From NCBI GenBank assembly GCA_014239035.1, contig JAAZZY010000053.1, positions 1 to 11,239 of the forward strand: a DNA stretch of 11,239 bases, given 5' to 3'. The notes beneath the pieces were generated by a model that was not told the origin of the DNA, made no database searches, and worked only from the letters and a program-made list of their open reading frames with translations. The position numbers and the translations under genes are program-made. Positions 11,050 through 11,239 of the stretch are shown one piece after another; the first letter of the stretch is position 1; every line of letters starts with the position of its first letter. Source of the stretch: Chlamydiia bacterium. GTDB taxonomy: Bacteria > Chlamydiota > Chlamydiia > Chlamydiales > JAAZZY01.

Positions 11050-11239
11050 TTACTATCAAAGAAGTTATCGATAAATCTGTTGGCTATTTAAACGAAAAAG
11101 GTGTCGAGAATCCTCGTAGGCAAGCAGAGGATGTAATTGCCTATAGCTTGCAAAAACCAAGGATTGACCTCTATGTCCAGTTTGAAAAGCCCTTAGATCA
11201 ACAAGAGCTTAAGCTAATTAGACAAAACCTGCTTCGACG
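11046..11239 (+). CDS. prmC: PrmC, release factor glutamine methyltransferase (5' part only)
   Basis: PrmC (HemK) transfers a methyl group from S-adenosylmethionine to the GGQ glutamine of RF1 and RF2. Only the first 64 codons are in the window. They read as the N-terminal helical substrate-binding domain: TIKEVIDKSVGYLNEKGVENPRRQAEDVIAYSLQ, then RIDLYVQFEKPLD, matching the family's yL-x3-Gi-x2-PRxEAE and R-x-x-Ly pattern. The catalytic NPPY motif lies beyond the window edge. The ATG overlaps the prfA stop in ATGA, so the two are translationally coupled, as is usual for this pair. Confidence 0.9.
   Translation, partial: MITIKEVIDKSVGYLNEKGVENPRRQAEDVIAYSLQKPRIDLYVQFEKPLDQQELKLIRQNLLR

Overview
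The window reads as chromosome of a Chlamydiota bacterium, probably outside the classical Chlamydiaceae (a Parachlamydia-, Simkania- or Rhabdochlamydia-like lineage). The case rests on gene content and order. RNase HIII (rnhC) is divergent from a short, single-membrane-span RodZ, as I recall for C. trachomatis CT008/CT009. A zinc-less type B L31 is followed by prfA and prmC. The window also holds tadA and a three-gene operon without recognisable homologues that includes a small bilobed hydrophobic protein. The DNA is AT-rich by eye. I could not run a search, so the lineage call is an inference.

Layout. (1) Positions 1-2775: a short unknown basic ORF on + converges on a minus-strand pair, rnhC then recN, whose frames overlap by 7 nt (genome maintenance). 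(2) Positions 2804-4453: a good promoter drives rodZ and, overlapping its stop by one base, a DUF368 membrane protein. RodZ links to MreB, and DUF368 proteins have been described as undecaprenyl-phosphate translocases, so this operon plausibly serves peptidoglycan synthesis at division. (3) 4461-4492: a strong bidirectional terminator. (4) 6944 down to 4514: a minus-strand operon of three unrecognised genes (465, 78 and 236 aa) with a textbook promoter (TTGACA-17-TAAGAT). The 465-aa protein carries two copies of an undescribed module of about 55 residues separated by a very acidic linker. The 78-aa protein is a membrane hairpin with a polybasic tail. This is the best candidate for something new. 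(5) 7112-7813: an exported alpha-acetolactate decarboxylase homologue that stops early at its C-terminus. (6) 7897-8614: tadA (tRNA A34 deaminase) and a tightly linked unknown 79-aa gene, converging on (7) a rhomboid-family membrane protein (9468-8611) whose stop codon interlocks with theirs. (8) 9587 to end: rpmE (type B L31), prfA (RF1) and the start of prmC (the RF1 methyltransferase), a translation operon whose promoter is straddled by a perfect 8-bp inverted repeat that looks like an operator.

Functional themes: translation (L31, RF1, PrmC, TadA), DNA repair (RecN, RNase HIII), cell-wall and division machinery (RodZ, DUF368), and an accessory block (4514-6944) that may act at a membrane or host interface. 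No tRNA, rRNA, insertion sequence or CRISPR array was seen. No gene-free stretch exceeds 300 bases. The longest gaps are 9469-9681 and 6945-7111, both holding promoters.
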